A stretch of 64,000 nucleotides of DNA from Bin55 sp965116055 (lineage in GTDB: Bacteria; Pseudomonadota; Gammaproteobacteria; Pseudomonadales; Azotimanducaceae), in NCBI GenBank assembly GCA_965116055.1, contig OZ220466.1, positions 930,001-994,000 of the forward strand. The letters run 5' to 3'. The notes beneath the pieces are model-generated. The model saw only the letters and a program-made list of their open reading frames with translations. It made no database searches and was not told the origin of the DNA. The translations under genes were made by a program, and so were the position numbers. Positions 9,767 to 18,062 of this stretch are shown here, in pieces; the stretch's first letter is position 1; each line of letters starts with the position of its first letter.

Positions 9767-11260
9767 ATGAATTTCGCGATGTTTTTAGAGATGGCTGCCG
9801 AAGCTCAGGGTAGCCGGATCGCCTTCAAGGACGCGCAAACCGGCGAACAGATCTCATTTAGCGGTCTTTTCAAAGCAGCGCAGGCGAAATCACAAGTATT
9901 ACGCGAGTCTGGCGCGTCACACTGTGCTCTGATCGACACAGCTAATTTGAGTATTCCGGTTGCTCTGTTTGCCAGTGGTTGGGCAGGCATCCCGTACGCG
10001 CCGATCAACTATCGACTTACGAATGAAGAAATTGAAGCATTAGTCGCGCGAATCAAACCTGCTTTTCTGGTGACCGATAGTGTGCGACGGCCGACCTGGG
10101 AAGGGCGCGATGACATCATCGTTCACGACCGTCAGTCTTTTCGCGAAGTACAAGCTGCGTCGCACGAGATTGAACATTGGTCTACGGATCCGGACGATTT
10201 GGCAGTCTTGTTGTTCACAAGTGGGACAACCGGCATACCCAAAGCCGCAATCATGCGACACCGACACCTCGTTTCGTACATCCTGATGATGGACTTCGAT
10301 TCCAGCCAGGAGGATGAAGCGGCCCTTGTTAGCGTGCCACCCTATCACATTGCGGGAATCGCGGCGATTTTGACATCGGTTTATGCATGCCGGCGCGTTG
10401 TGCAGTTGGGTACATTCGAGCCGAATAACTGGTTGAAAGTGGCGCGCGACGAAAGGATTACATCCACATTTCTCGTACCGACGATGCTTGCGCGCATTGT
10501 TGAGGCGTTAGAAGGACAGCGCGTAGCGGACCTCCCGCATTTGCAATCCATCTCGTACGGAGGCGGAAAAATGCCACTCACCGTCATTCGGCGGGCGATG
10601 GAGCGATTTCCGAATACCGAATTTACGAACGCATATGGATTGACGGAGACAAGTTCTACGATCTCAATTCTCGGGCCGGATGAACATCGTGTGGCGCATG
10701 AGAGTAGCGATTCGAGTGCGGCAAAAAGACTTGCCTCAGTGGGATTGCCCGTGCCCGGAATCGAAATCTCAATTCGAGACGATGAAGGCAATGATGTAGC
10801 GGCAAATATTCGCGGTGAAATCTACGTTCGAGGCGAACAGGTTTCCGGTGAATACGAAAATATTGGCAGTCGAGTTGACGCGGATGGTTGGTTTCCTACG
10901 CGCGATGCCGGATACATGGACAGTGACGGTTATTTGTTCCTTGACGGGCGAGCAGACGACATCATCGTGAGAGGCGGTGAAAACCTATCGCCGGGTGAGA
11001 TTGAAGATGTATTACGGGAGCACGAATGCGTCCGCGATGCGGCAGTTGTCGGTATACCGAGCGAAGAATGGGGGGAGGCTGTGGTCGCAGCCATTGAAGT
11101 TTCGCGTGAAGTTTCGGTGGAATCTTTGCGAAGCTGGGTAAAAGAACATATGCGTTCGTCCCGTGTTCCTGAAGAGATCCAGTTTTGGGACGAATTGCCA
11201 TATAACGAAACTGGCAAGCTGTTAAGACGAGCTGTTAGAGAAGCGTTCGCGCAACAATAA
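9767..11260 (+). CDS. AMP-dependent acyl-CoA synthetase/ligase
   Basis: Class I adenylate-forming enzyme (497 aa) that activates a carboxylic acid to an acyl-adenylate and then a CoA thioester. The A3 phosphate loop reads LLFTSGTTGIPKAA, the A5 motif is NAYGLTETSS, and the A8 hinge is DGYLFLDGRADDIIVRGGENL. The catalytic lysine is in NETGKLLRR near the C-terminus. AGGA upstream of the ATG at 9767 is a good ribosome site. The substrate is unknown; the lack of a long N-terminal fatty-acid gate favours a short, aromatic or cyclic acid. It follows the small CGGAPM protein and probably works with it. Confidence 0.92.
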   Translation: MNFAMFLEMAAEAQGSRIAFKDAQTGEQISFSGLFKAAQAKSQVLRESGASHCALIDTANLSIPVALFASGWAGIPYAPINYRLTNEEIEALVARIKPAFLVTDSVRRPTWEGRDDIIVHDRQSFREVQAASHEIEHWSTDPDDLAVLLFTSGTTGIPKAAIMRHRHLVSYILMMDFDSSQEDEAALVSVPPYHIAGIAAILTSVYACRRVVQLGTFEPNNWLKVARDERITSTFLVPTMLARIVEALEGQRVADLPHLQSISYGGGKMPLTVIRRAMERFPNTEFTNAYGLTETSSTISILGPDEHRVAHESSDSSAAKRLASVGLPVPGIEISIRDDEGNDVAANIRGEIYVRGEQVSGEYENIGSRVDADGWFPTRDAGYMDSDGYLFLDGRADDIIVRGGENLSPGEIEDVLREHECVRDAAVVGIPSEEWGEAVVAAIEVSREVSVESLRSWVKEHMRSSRVPEEIQFWDELPYNETGKLLRRAVREAFAQQ

Positions 11261-11892
11261 CACGTTGCAGTAACGGTTGCCGGCCGAACTGAAAATCAAT
11301 CGCTTCGTAGAAAGATTTGCCCTGATACTCGAACGATATCCAACGACTAATCGAAGTGTTGAACTGGGTCTCTACTGTCTCTGCATGAGAGAAATCGGTA
11401 GTAAAAGGGTTGGAGCTCGGACATGATTTATGTATGCGCTAACCGCCGTTTTAAGTGGATAAGACATAGAACGGAGTAGGTCACGAAATTGATCGGAAGG
11501 TTACAGGAAGAATCAGTAAAGGGCAGCTCTGACTTCAACTCTTCAACTAAGTATTGACGGCATGATCCTGTCGTCAGATCGTATCTGGTACCTATCTGGC
11601 ATCTAATCCGATAACACCGCATACCTGAGACGATTCGGGATTGAATCGGCGCACGATATTGATTGAGTTGAGGCGATCAGCTGCCCGACGGGCGGTGAAG
11701 CCGGCGTTTAAAATACGCCTCCCCGTGGGACCCGGGCTTCACCCGGCGATCTCACAAAGGGATCGCACTCGCGGGGGCCTCATATTGATCAAAAATCGTT
11801 TGAGGTCGGACATAATAAAATGTTAAATACTACGCTGATGACACGATGAACTGTGAGCGAGCCGGTCGGAAATCCTTCTGCAGCACTCGTTC
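11261..11892. other. Convergent intergenic region with a hairpin cluster
   Basis: 632 bases between the ligase end and the leftward RND permease end. Short open frames at 11428-11622 and 11641-11826 have no recognisable protein content. The right half (11683-11782) is GC-rich and full of short inverted repeats, listed separately. Two similar 17-20 base stretches containing TCGGACAT lie near 11414 and 11806, which could be remnants of a small repeat. Confidence 0.5.
11683..11782. repeat. Cluster of five short hairpins, REP/BIME-like
   Basis: Five inverted repeats follow each other: GCCC/GGGC at 11683-11693, GGCGT/ACGCC at 11703-11719, TCCC/GGGA at 11720-11730, CCGGG/CCCGG at 11732-11746, and GCGATC/GATCGC at 11746-11766. 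The stretch from GTGGGA through CCGGGCTTCACCCGG to GCGATC resembles the GC-rich repetitive extragenic palindromes of many gammaproteobacteria, and the tail (11761-11782) looks like a second unit in inverted orientation. It lies between convergent genes, the usual place for such elements. No second copy was found in the window. Confidence 0.5.
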
Positions 11893-14800
11893 CTAGCCGG
11901 CTTGTGTCAAGGCAGATGTACTTAAAGCGGGTGGTTTGAGTACCGATCGGCGATTCCAACCGATATCAGCCAGAGTACGTATCGCCGTAGGTATCAAGAC
12001 TAAGGTAATGCCTGTAGCAAAGAGAATGCCAAAAGCGATTGATACGGCCATATTAAGGATCATCTTAGCTTGCGAAGAGCGTTCAAACAAAATAGGCAAC
12101 AACCCTACAAAGGTCGTCAATGATGTGAGAAGGATGGCACGAAATCGAGCTTTACCTGCACTGAGAATCGCGCTAACTAGGTCTACACCTCCATTTAAAC
12201 TGCGCTTGACGTAATGAGTTAATATGAGACTATCGTTGACGACTACGCCACTAAGCGCAATGCACCCAATAATCGACACGAAATTGAAGACTATCGTATC
12301 ATCGAAAAATATTCGTACTATCCAATGTCCGAATATCGCCCCAATGATGCCAAATGGAATCACACACATAATCAAGATGGGTAGCATGTAAGAATGGAGC
12401 GGAATAGCCATCAAAGCGTAGATTGTGATAAGCGCAAAAGCGAATGCAACCAACAATTGTTGCAAGCCGATAAATTCTTCTTGAGTCGTACCAGCCACTG
12501 CCCAAGTAACACCCGGATAGCGACTCGCAAGTTGAGGTAGAAAGTCTCGCTGTAGGGTCGCGAAAACTTGCTGTGTATTTACTCGATTGCGGTCAGCTTC
12601 CGCCGAGATTGCTAATGTTCGAGCCCCATTTTCTCGCCTAATTGAACTGTAGCCTTTGTCTTCGTAATACGAAGCAACAGTACTAAATGGTGCTCGACCG
12701 CCGTCTGGCAAGCGTACCCACATATTGTCGAGAGTACCCAATGATGTGCGTTCATCCTTCGGATATTTCACCATGACGCGCAAGTTCGAGCTGCCACGTT
12801 GAATGCGTTGTACTTCTGCGCCGTAGAGCGCATAGCGCACCTGTCGCGCTAAGTCATTGAGCGTCAAACCAGCGGCTTGACCGACAGGTTTAACCTCAAG
12901 CCGCATCTCTCGTGGACGGGTAGTGGCGGAGCTTTGAACATTGAACAACCCGTCAAATTCGCGTAAATACTCAACGAGTTCCTCGCCCGCACGTTCTAGT
13001 AAGACAGGGTTTTCACCGCGCAGATTGAGGTCAAGGTCGGATCCGCTTCCTAAGTTTGAAAAAGATGAGATGCTTAGATCATCGGCATGGGCTAAATCGC
13101 CGACTTTTTCGCGCCAACGCCGAGCAACTTCCAATGTCTCAACAGTCCGATTAGCGAGCCTTGAGAGTTCTACCTGGAAAAATGCTTCGGTATTTTGGTT
13201 GCGTGTATAGGTGAATACATTTTGAATGACGGGATCACCAGTCTCTTCAATAAATTCAAGTCGTAATTCGTCTAACGCGTCTTGAATGTGATCAATTGTG
13301 TCTGACATAAGTTGATCAGGCGCCCCCTCGACAATCTTTACGTCGGCGCGGATGTAATCGCTAGTTCCAGATGGAAAGAATCCGAACGGCACAATTCCCC
13401 CAGCAACCAGAGCGGAAGCCCCAATAAATAGCATCAAGAAAAACGTTAGCGTTGCGTAGCGGTACTCTAGACAACGACGAAGGAAGGGTAAATAGATTCT
13501 GTTAATAAATCGATCAAGTTTGCCTTGAACCCAATTTGGTACCACATCAAGTCGACTGCCTGAGGTTTTCATCAAGGCTAGGTGCGACGGCAGTATGAGT
13601 TTTGATTCAAGGAGCGAGAACAGTAGGCACAGAATGACGACGCTCGTAATAGGGATCACAATGTTTTTGATCGGACCAGTGGCGAACATGAGCGGCAAGA
13701 AGGCAGCGACCGTGGTGAGCACACCGAATGTCGCAGGAACCGCGACCCGTTGCACCCCTTGTACGATGTTTTGTACGTTGTAACCTTTACGTGTCGTTTC
13801 TGCGTTAGCGCTTTCTGCAATGATGATCGCATCGTCCACGACGATGCCAATCACGACAACAAAGCCAAATAAGCTCGGTATGCATATGGATACGTCAATG
13901 GTCGGTAAAAATATGACGGCACCAAGAAACGCAACAGGTAGACCGAATACAACCCAGAATGCAATCCGAAAATGCAGGAACACGCACAGTGCTACGAACA
14001 CCAAGCAGGCTCCAAACGCTAAGTTTTTGAGCATCATGGTGAGATGCCCCTCAACGTAATAGGCTGAGCTTGCCCATGTGGTCAGGTCAATGGTCTCAGG
14101 TAGAGTTTTACGACGGGCCTCGGCCCATGTGTCTACCGCTCTAGCAATATCAATGTTGTTTTCTTCGCCGCGCGATTGCGCCTGAATGCCGATTGAGGGT
14201 TGGCCGTTGAAGAGCGTGATATTTTCAAAATCGACAAAGCCGTCGTGAATGTTGGCAATTTGCCCTAATTTAAGCTTCGTCCCATCTGCATTCGTGAGAA
14301 TCGTGATATTTTCGAAGTCTTCACCGTTATAGGCCTGTCCAGTGGCCCTTACGCGTATGGAACCACTTGGTGTTTCGATAGCGCCACTGGACATGTTAAC
14401 GGACCATTGACGAATGGTTTGCGCTATGCGCTCAATGGACAGTCCGTATTGTTGTAGGGTCGATTCGCTAACCTCAATGCGTATTTCAAAAGGTCGAATG
14501 CCATAGATTTCCGCATAGGACACATCATCAAGCGCGACGATTTCATTACGTAGTTGTTTCGCAAGATCAATGAGAACCTTTAATCCAACATCACCGGATA
14601 CCTGCGCGGTGATTGCTTGAGGGGTGCCGGGATTTAGGTCGCTGACCCGCGGTGGATATGCGTCTGCTGGGAAGGAGTTGATACTGTCAACGGCAGCTTT
14701 GATTTCGTTTGATACTTCAATTGTGTCGTAACCAGTAGCAACAACAGCAATCACTTGACTAGAACCTTCGCTTGAGAACGAGTAGTAGCGTTCAATCCCT

Positions 14801-15054
14801 TCGATATCCTGAATCGCCTCTTCAATTTTGACAGTGATTGTTTCTTCAATGTCTTCGGGAGTAGCCCCGGGGTAATTCATTGTGACCGAAATCCGCGTAG
14901 TATCGAAAGCTGGCATAACTTCAACTCGAATGTTGAATAGCGTATAGATGCCAAGCGATACGACCATAAGCCAAATAAGATTAGCTGCGACATGATTGGT
15001 GGCAAACCAACCAATAAGACCAGTCACTTTCGGGTCGGCCGTTAGATTATTCAC
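11893..15054 (-). CDS. RND efflux transporter permease
   Basis: Inner-membrane proton-driven pump (1053 aa) of the AcrB/MexB superfamily. Twelve transmembrane helices in two halves each precede a large periplasmic domain. The N-terminal motif MPAFDTTRISVTMNYPGATPEDIEE is typical of the family. The proton-relay aspartates are in GIVVDDAIII in the first half, and the second half has VVVNDSLILTHY. The periplasmic segments include SSEGSSQVIAV and NRTVETLEVARRWREKV. Its start overlaps the adaptor stop by eight bases, so translation is coupled. No outer-membrane factor gene is next to it, so a TolC encoded elsewhere is likely used. The substrate is unknown. Confidence 0.94.
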   Translation of the reverse strand: MNNLTADPKVTGLIGWFATNHVAANLIWLMVVSLGIYTLFNIRVEVMPAFDTTRISVTMNYPGATPEDIEETITVKIEEAIQDIEGIERYYSFSSEGSSQVIAVVATGYDTIEVSNEIKAAVDSINSFPADAYPPRVSDLNPGTPQAITAQVSGDVGLKVLIDLAKQLRNEIVALDDVSYAEIYGIRPFEIRIEVSESTLQQYGLSIERIAQTIRQWSVNMSSGAIETPSGSIRVRATGQAYNGEDFENITILTNADGTKLKLGQIANIHDGFVDFENITLFNGQPSIGIQAQSRGEENNIDIARAVDTWAEARRKTLPETIDLTTWASSAYYVEGHLTMMLKNLAFGACLVFVALCVFLHFRIAFWVVFGLPVAFLGAVIFLPTIDVSICIPSLFGFVVVIGIVVDDAIIIAESANAETTRKGYNVQNIVQGVQRVAVPATFGVLTTVAAFLPLMFATGPIKNIVIPITSVVILCLLFSLLESKLILPSHLALMKTSGSRLDVVPNWVQGKLDRFINRIYLPFLRRCLEYRYATLTFFLMLFIGASALVAGGIVPFGFFPSGTSDYIRADVKIVEGAPDQLMSDTIDHIQDALDELRLEFIEETGDPVIQNVFTYTRNQNTEAFFQVELSRLANRTVETLEVARRWREKVGDLAHADDLSISSFSNLGSGSDLDLNLRGENPVLLERAGEELVEYLREFDGLFNVQSSATTRPREMRLEVKPVGQAAGLTLNDLARQVRYALYGAEVQRIQRGSSNLRVMVKYPKDERTSLGTLDNMWVRLPDGGRAPFSTVASYYEDKGYSSIRRENGARTLAISAEADRNRVNTQQVFATLQRDFLPQLASRYPGVTWAVAGTTQEEFIGLQQLLVAFAFALITIYALMAIPLHSYMLPILIMCVIPFGIIGAIFGHWIVRIFFDDTIVFNFVSIIGCIALSGVVVNDSLILTHYVKRSLNGGVDLVSAILSAGKARFRAILLTSLTTFVGLLPILFERSSQAKMILNMAVSIAFGILFATGITLVLIPTAIRTLADIGWNRRSVLKPPALSTSALTQAG

Positions 15055-16300
15055 TGTATCTCACTTTTGTCCCAGGTATAGGTTTTTCCATCGGTGTAAC
15101 ACAGACCTTCTCACCATCGGTCAACCCCTCAGAAATATACGAGGAATTTCGATCCGAACGAATAATCTTCAACATTCGAGGGAAAATCTCCTGATTTTCG
15201 TTTACAACCCAGACTGTGTTTCCTTCATAAATCGCGTATCGGGGAATCTCAAAAACTTTGCCAACCTCTCGTCCGGTGATTTCCGCAGTGACAAATGTAC
15301 CGATTAACAATGGGTGGGGTCGGGTTTTGTCTACAAGGTAGGGTTTTTCAATCTGTGCCACCACATAGACAACCCTTGATGTCGGGTCAACGGTACCTTC
15401 AGAACGCACGATTTGACCTTTCCAAACGCCTGGACTAACTTCACCAATATCCGCCGTCAACACGACGGGCACCGTGCGATCCCGTGATAAATGCTTTAAG
15501 TCCAAGTATTGAAAATCACGCAACGATAATGGCAACCGCACTTCTGCAAGATCGACAGAAATCGTTCGTGCAATCTGCATGCCAGTATTCACAAATTGTC
15601 CAAAATCTGCGAATTTCTCAACGATCATGCCTTCAAACGGTGCTCGAATGACTGTGCGACTGAGGTCTTCTTCGGCTTTTTCTAGAGCAGCTCTGGTGAG
15701 ATCAAGTTCGGCCAGGACTTCAGCAAGCTGAGGTTTACGCAGCGTCAAATCAGAGGGTTCATCCTGATCAATGGAAAGCCGCTTTAGTTTCTCCCAATCA
15801 TCCAGGGCTTGACTAGAAAGTGCAGATTCTGTTTGCACTTTAGTTTTCGCTTTTGCAAGGTCTGCTTGTGCCCGTTTTAAGGCAGTTTCGTAATTACGGG
15901 GATCAATTCGGGCCAGTACTTCACCTTTAGCGAAAAAGCCGCCGCTTTCAAATGAAGGCGAGACTTCTACGATATGTCCGGTTACCTCAGAAACAATTGT
16001 CGTACGCGTGCGCGGTGCGACAACACCTTGGGAAATGACATTGAGTCGCGTGGGTTTCCGTGCTACGGTAATTACTTGTACTAGCAAGGTGGGCGGTTCA
16101 ATATCCACCCGGGGTGGGGGGGGAGGTTGATACGTCAGTGTGAAGATGAGTAACGCCGCGGAGACTGCAATGAAAAACGTTGGCAACCCAATTTTTAATA
16201 AGAGGCGAGACTTGCGCGATTTCTGCGTTGAGGGTGCAGCCGTCGCCGATGTATCGGTTACTTGGGAGTTCACGTTGTCTAAGTCAAAATGGACGCGCAA
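15047..16300 (-). CDS. RND efflux periplasmic adaptor (membrane fusion protein)
   Basis: HlyD/AcrA-type adaptor (up to 417 aa) bridging the permease and an outer-membrane channel. One membrane anchor (LLKIGLPTFFIAVSAALLIFTL) is followed by a proline-rich stretch, a lipoyl half-motif (GVVAPRTRTTIVSEVTGHIVEV), a coiled-coil hairpin (residues about 130-210) and the second lipoyl half (VIRAPFEGMIVEKFADFGQFV), then beta-barrel domains. The longest frame begins at a TTG at 16300 with GAGG some 16 bases upstream. A GTG at 16273 is an alternative. First gene of the pump operon; a perfect inverted repeat about 140 bases upstream may be its operator. Confidence 0.92.
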   Translation of the reverse strand: MRVHFDLDNVNSQVTDTSATAAPSTQKSRKSRLLLKIGLPTFFIAVSAALLIFTLTYQPPPPPRVDIEPPTLLVQVITVARKPTRLNVISQGVVAPRTRTTIVSEVTGHIVEVSPSFESGGFFAKGEVLARIDPRNYETALKRAQADLAKAKTKVQTESALSSQALDDWEKLKRLSIDQDEPSDLTLRKPQLAEVLAELDLTRAALEKAEEDLSRTVIRAPFEGMIVEKFADFGQFVNTGMQIARTISVDLAEVRLPLSLRDFQYLDLKHLSRDRTVPVVLTADIGEVSPGVWKGQIVRSEGTVDPTSRVVYVVAQIEKPYLVDKTRPHPLLIGTFVTAEITGREVGKVFEIPRYAIYEGNTVWVVNENQEIFPRMLKIIRSDRNSSYISEGLTDGEKVCVTPMEKPIPGTKVRYSE

Positions 16301-16440
16301 GTTGATGCGCTGAATTCCTCACTGCGACAACATCCAAGTCAGATGTGAGTCACGGAAAGTGGGTAGATGTGGTATCGCTATGCATTACACATCAAAGCGA
16401 TAACAAGTAAATTAGTTAGGTTAGCTTCCTCTGAAGTCAG

Positions 16441-16463
16441 TGTATTTCGATGTCTGAAATACA
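16441..16463. promoter_or_regulatory. Perfect 8-7-8 inverted repeat, candidate operator
   Basis: TGTATTTC and GAAATACA are exact reverse complements separated by the seven bases GATGTCT. The site lies about 140 bases upstream of the RND adaptor start in an otherwise AT-rich spacer, a plausible position for a TetR- or MarR-family repressor of the pump. No regulator gene is adjacent, so the link is positional only. Confidence 0.4.
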
Positions 16464-16622
16464 TCTGAAATTGTTGATTGATTATAGGTTTTATGAAAGA
16501 ACCCTGATTATCCGTTTGCTGGTGACTCAAAGCTAAGTATGGCACAGGATTTTTGCAACAATGTATTTATTTATGCTAATTCAACAAGAACAATGATGAG
16601 CCTCTAGTTAGCTATTTCACTA

Positions 16623-16757
16623 TTAACGCAGTGTGCGCCTGTATTTCGTGCAGATTACCGGTGAGTCGCTGAAGCTGCCATACAGCCTAAAGCTGGCCAG
16701 CAGCATGATCGCCACTCCCAAGGCAACCACCAGATCCGCATAGAGTGATAACGGCAT
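16623..16757 (-). CDS. Possible 44-residue single-helix membrane peptide or gene remnant
   Basis: An ATG at 16757 opens a 44-codon frame encoding one convincing membrane helix (YADLVVALGVAIMLLASFRLYG) and a short polar tail. It begins 40 bases after the kinase stop, in the same frame as that stop and on the same strand. It shares the GC-rich composition of the cassette for most of its length but ends about where composition reverts. It may be a true small protein or the 5' stump of a longer gene cut at the cassette edge. No homologue is recognised. Confidence 0.25.
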   Translation of the reverse strand: MPLSLYADLVVALGVAIMLLASFRLYGSFSDSPVICTKYRRTLR

Positions 16758-16796
16758 GATGGGCGAGCGGGCCCGGGAATTGATCAGCGCTAGCGA

Positions 16797-18029
16797 TCAG
16801 TCTTTCTTTTGCCTGCGCAAGCCAAGCAGTGAACGGTAGGTCCGATAAAAGCCCCCGGACAGGACCGAGAATGCCCCGCTGGAGGAAAAAACTCCGTCAC
16901 GGGTAGGCATGAACTCCCAGGAATTCTGATCATCCATCGCCGTCAGTGCCCTTTCCAGCAATAGCTGCGTCTGATGCCGGAGTGCTTGATCGTTAACGTC
17001 AATGCCGCCAGCTCCGATTACCATGAACATGAGGGTACCAAGCAGGTTCTGCCGGTAGCTGCGCCAGCAGTCACCCCAAGTGTAATCCTTCGCTCCCATG
17101 CGACAGACAATGTCGTGGTACTCCGCCACCGCGTCATGCTCAATGCGACGTCGATCCTCAATGGAAACACTGGTGGCAAGAAAACTGGCCACATCGTACA
17201 TACCGCAACCAAAGCCACAACCCTGCCAGTCAATCACCGCAAAGTCGTCCTCTTCCGCGCTGCCGAACATCACATTATCGGTGCGATAATCGCCATGAAC
17301 AACGGTCTTCGGACCGCCGGCCAAGGCAGTAAAATGAGAGTCAATCGTCGTGCCGAATGCCTCCGCCCATCGCCGTCTATCGGGTGTGAACAGGTCATCA
17401 AAACGCTCGAACGCCAGGGGCATGGTCAGCAGATAGAAGGTCTGCATGAGGCGGCGCTGTCCGGTAGTCATGAACTCTCCACAGGCCGCCAGGCCAGGCT
17501 CATCGCCAGCCTCCCAGAACTTTCCATGGAATTCCGCGATGCTTCGAATAGCCTGTCGCGCCCGCTTGACACCCACACCGGTTTTCTGGGGGATGGTCTC
17601 CATACCGCCGAGATCCTCAAGCACCAGCACGAAGTACTGGCTGCGTCCTTCCCAATCGCCGTAGAACAGGGCCGGCACCCGTAATGGCGCATGGGGTGAA
17701 ATGTCCCGATAGAATACGTATTCACGTTGGTACAACGCGATCCATCCGGCCAGTTTCCGGCGTATGGTGTTGGAGGTGGGCAACTTGACAATGACCGAGG
17801 CAGGATCAGGTGCCTTGTCCCCCTGGGTATTCATGCGGCAGCGAAAGAGACTTCCCATCGCACTGACCACATCCGACATCTGCCTGACCTCAACCGACTT
17901 GATCGGGGGAAAATCGGATACGCCTCCTGCGACCAGTGCCCGATGTAACCACGGAGCAGTGATGTCATCAGGTTGCTTTATAAGGGGGATTGGTTCCATA
18001 TTGACATATCCTGTTACAGCTGGCCCCAT
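16797..18029 (-). CDS. Aminoglycoside-phosphotransferase-fold kinase, ecdysteroid-kinase-like
   Basis: Soluble small-molecule kinase (410 aa) of the APH/choline kinase fold, closest in style to the ecdysteroid-kinase-like group. The ATP-lysine strand is SVIVKLP, and the hinge is FVLVLEDLGG. The catalytic loop VVHGDYRTDNVMFG carries His245, Asp247 and Asn252, and the metal-binding aspartate is Asp267 in VIDWQGCGFG. It starts 33 bases after the P450 fusion on the same strand, so the two are probably one operon and may act on the same alcohol or steroid-like compound. An ATG at 17999 is an alternative start. GC-rich compared with flanking genes. A decayed relative lies at about 20229-21074. Confidence 0.88.
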   Translation of the reverse strand: MGPAVTGYVNMEPIPLIKQPDDITAPWLHRALVAGGVSDFPPIKSVEVRQMSDVVSAMGSLFRCRMNTQGDKAPDPASVIVKLPTSNTIRRKLAGWIALYQREYVFYRDISPHAPLRVPALFYGDWEGRSQYFVLVLEDLGGMETIPQKTGVGVKRARQAIRSIAEFHGKFWEAGDEPGLAACGEFMTTGQRRLMQTFYLLTMPLAFERFDDLFTPDRRRWAEAFGTTIDSHFTALAGGPKTVVHGDYRTDNVMFGSAEEDDFAVIDWQGCGFGCGMYDVASFLATSVSIEDRRRIEHDAVAEYHDIVCRMGAKDYTWGDCWRSYRQNLLGTLMFMVIGAGGIDVNDQALRHQTQLLLERALTAMDDQNSWEFMPTRDGVFSSSGAFSVLSGGFYRTYRSLLGLRRQKKD

Positions 18030-18062
18030 GCTCTTGGGCCTGTCAGATTGACAAGTCAGCGG

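Larger units (their letters stand above)
16301..16796. other. Intergenic region upstream of the RND operon and edge of the GC-rich cassette
   Basis: The first 320 bases are AT-rich and presumably contain the RND operon promoter, including the inverted repeat at 16441-16463. From about 16625 to 16796 the composition changes to GC-rich, continuous with the kinase/P450 cassette. That part holds one small minus-strand frame (16623-16757) and otherwise nothing recognisable. Confidence 0.5.

Noticed and set aside
11428..11826. Two small frames in the convergent gap
   Set aside because: The second spans the hairpin cluster and has low-complexity basic content; neither has a family or a ribosome site.
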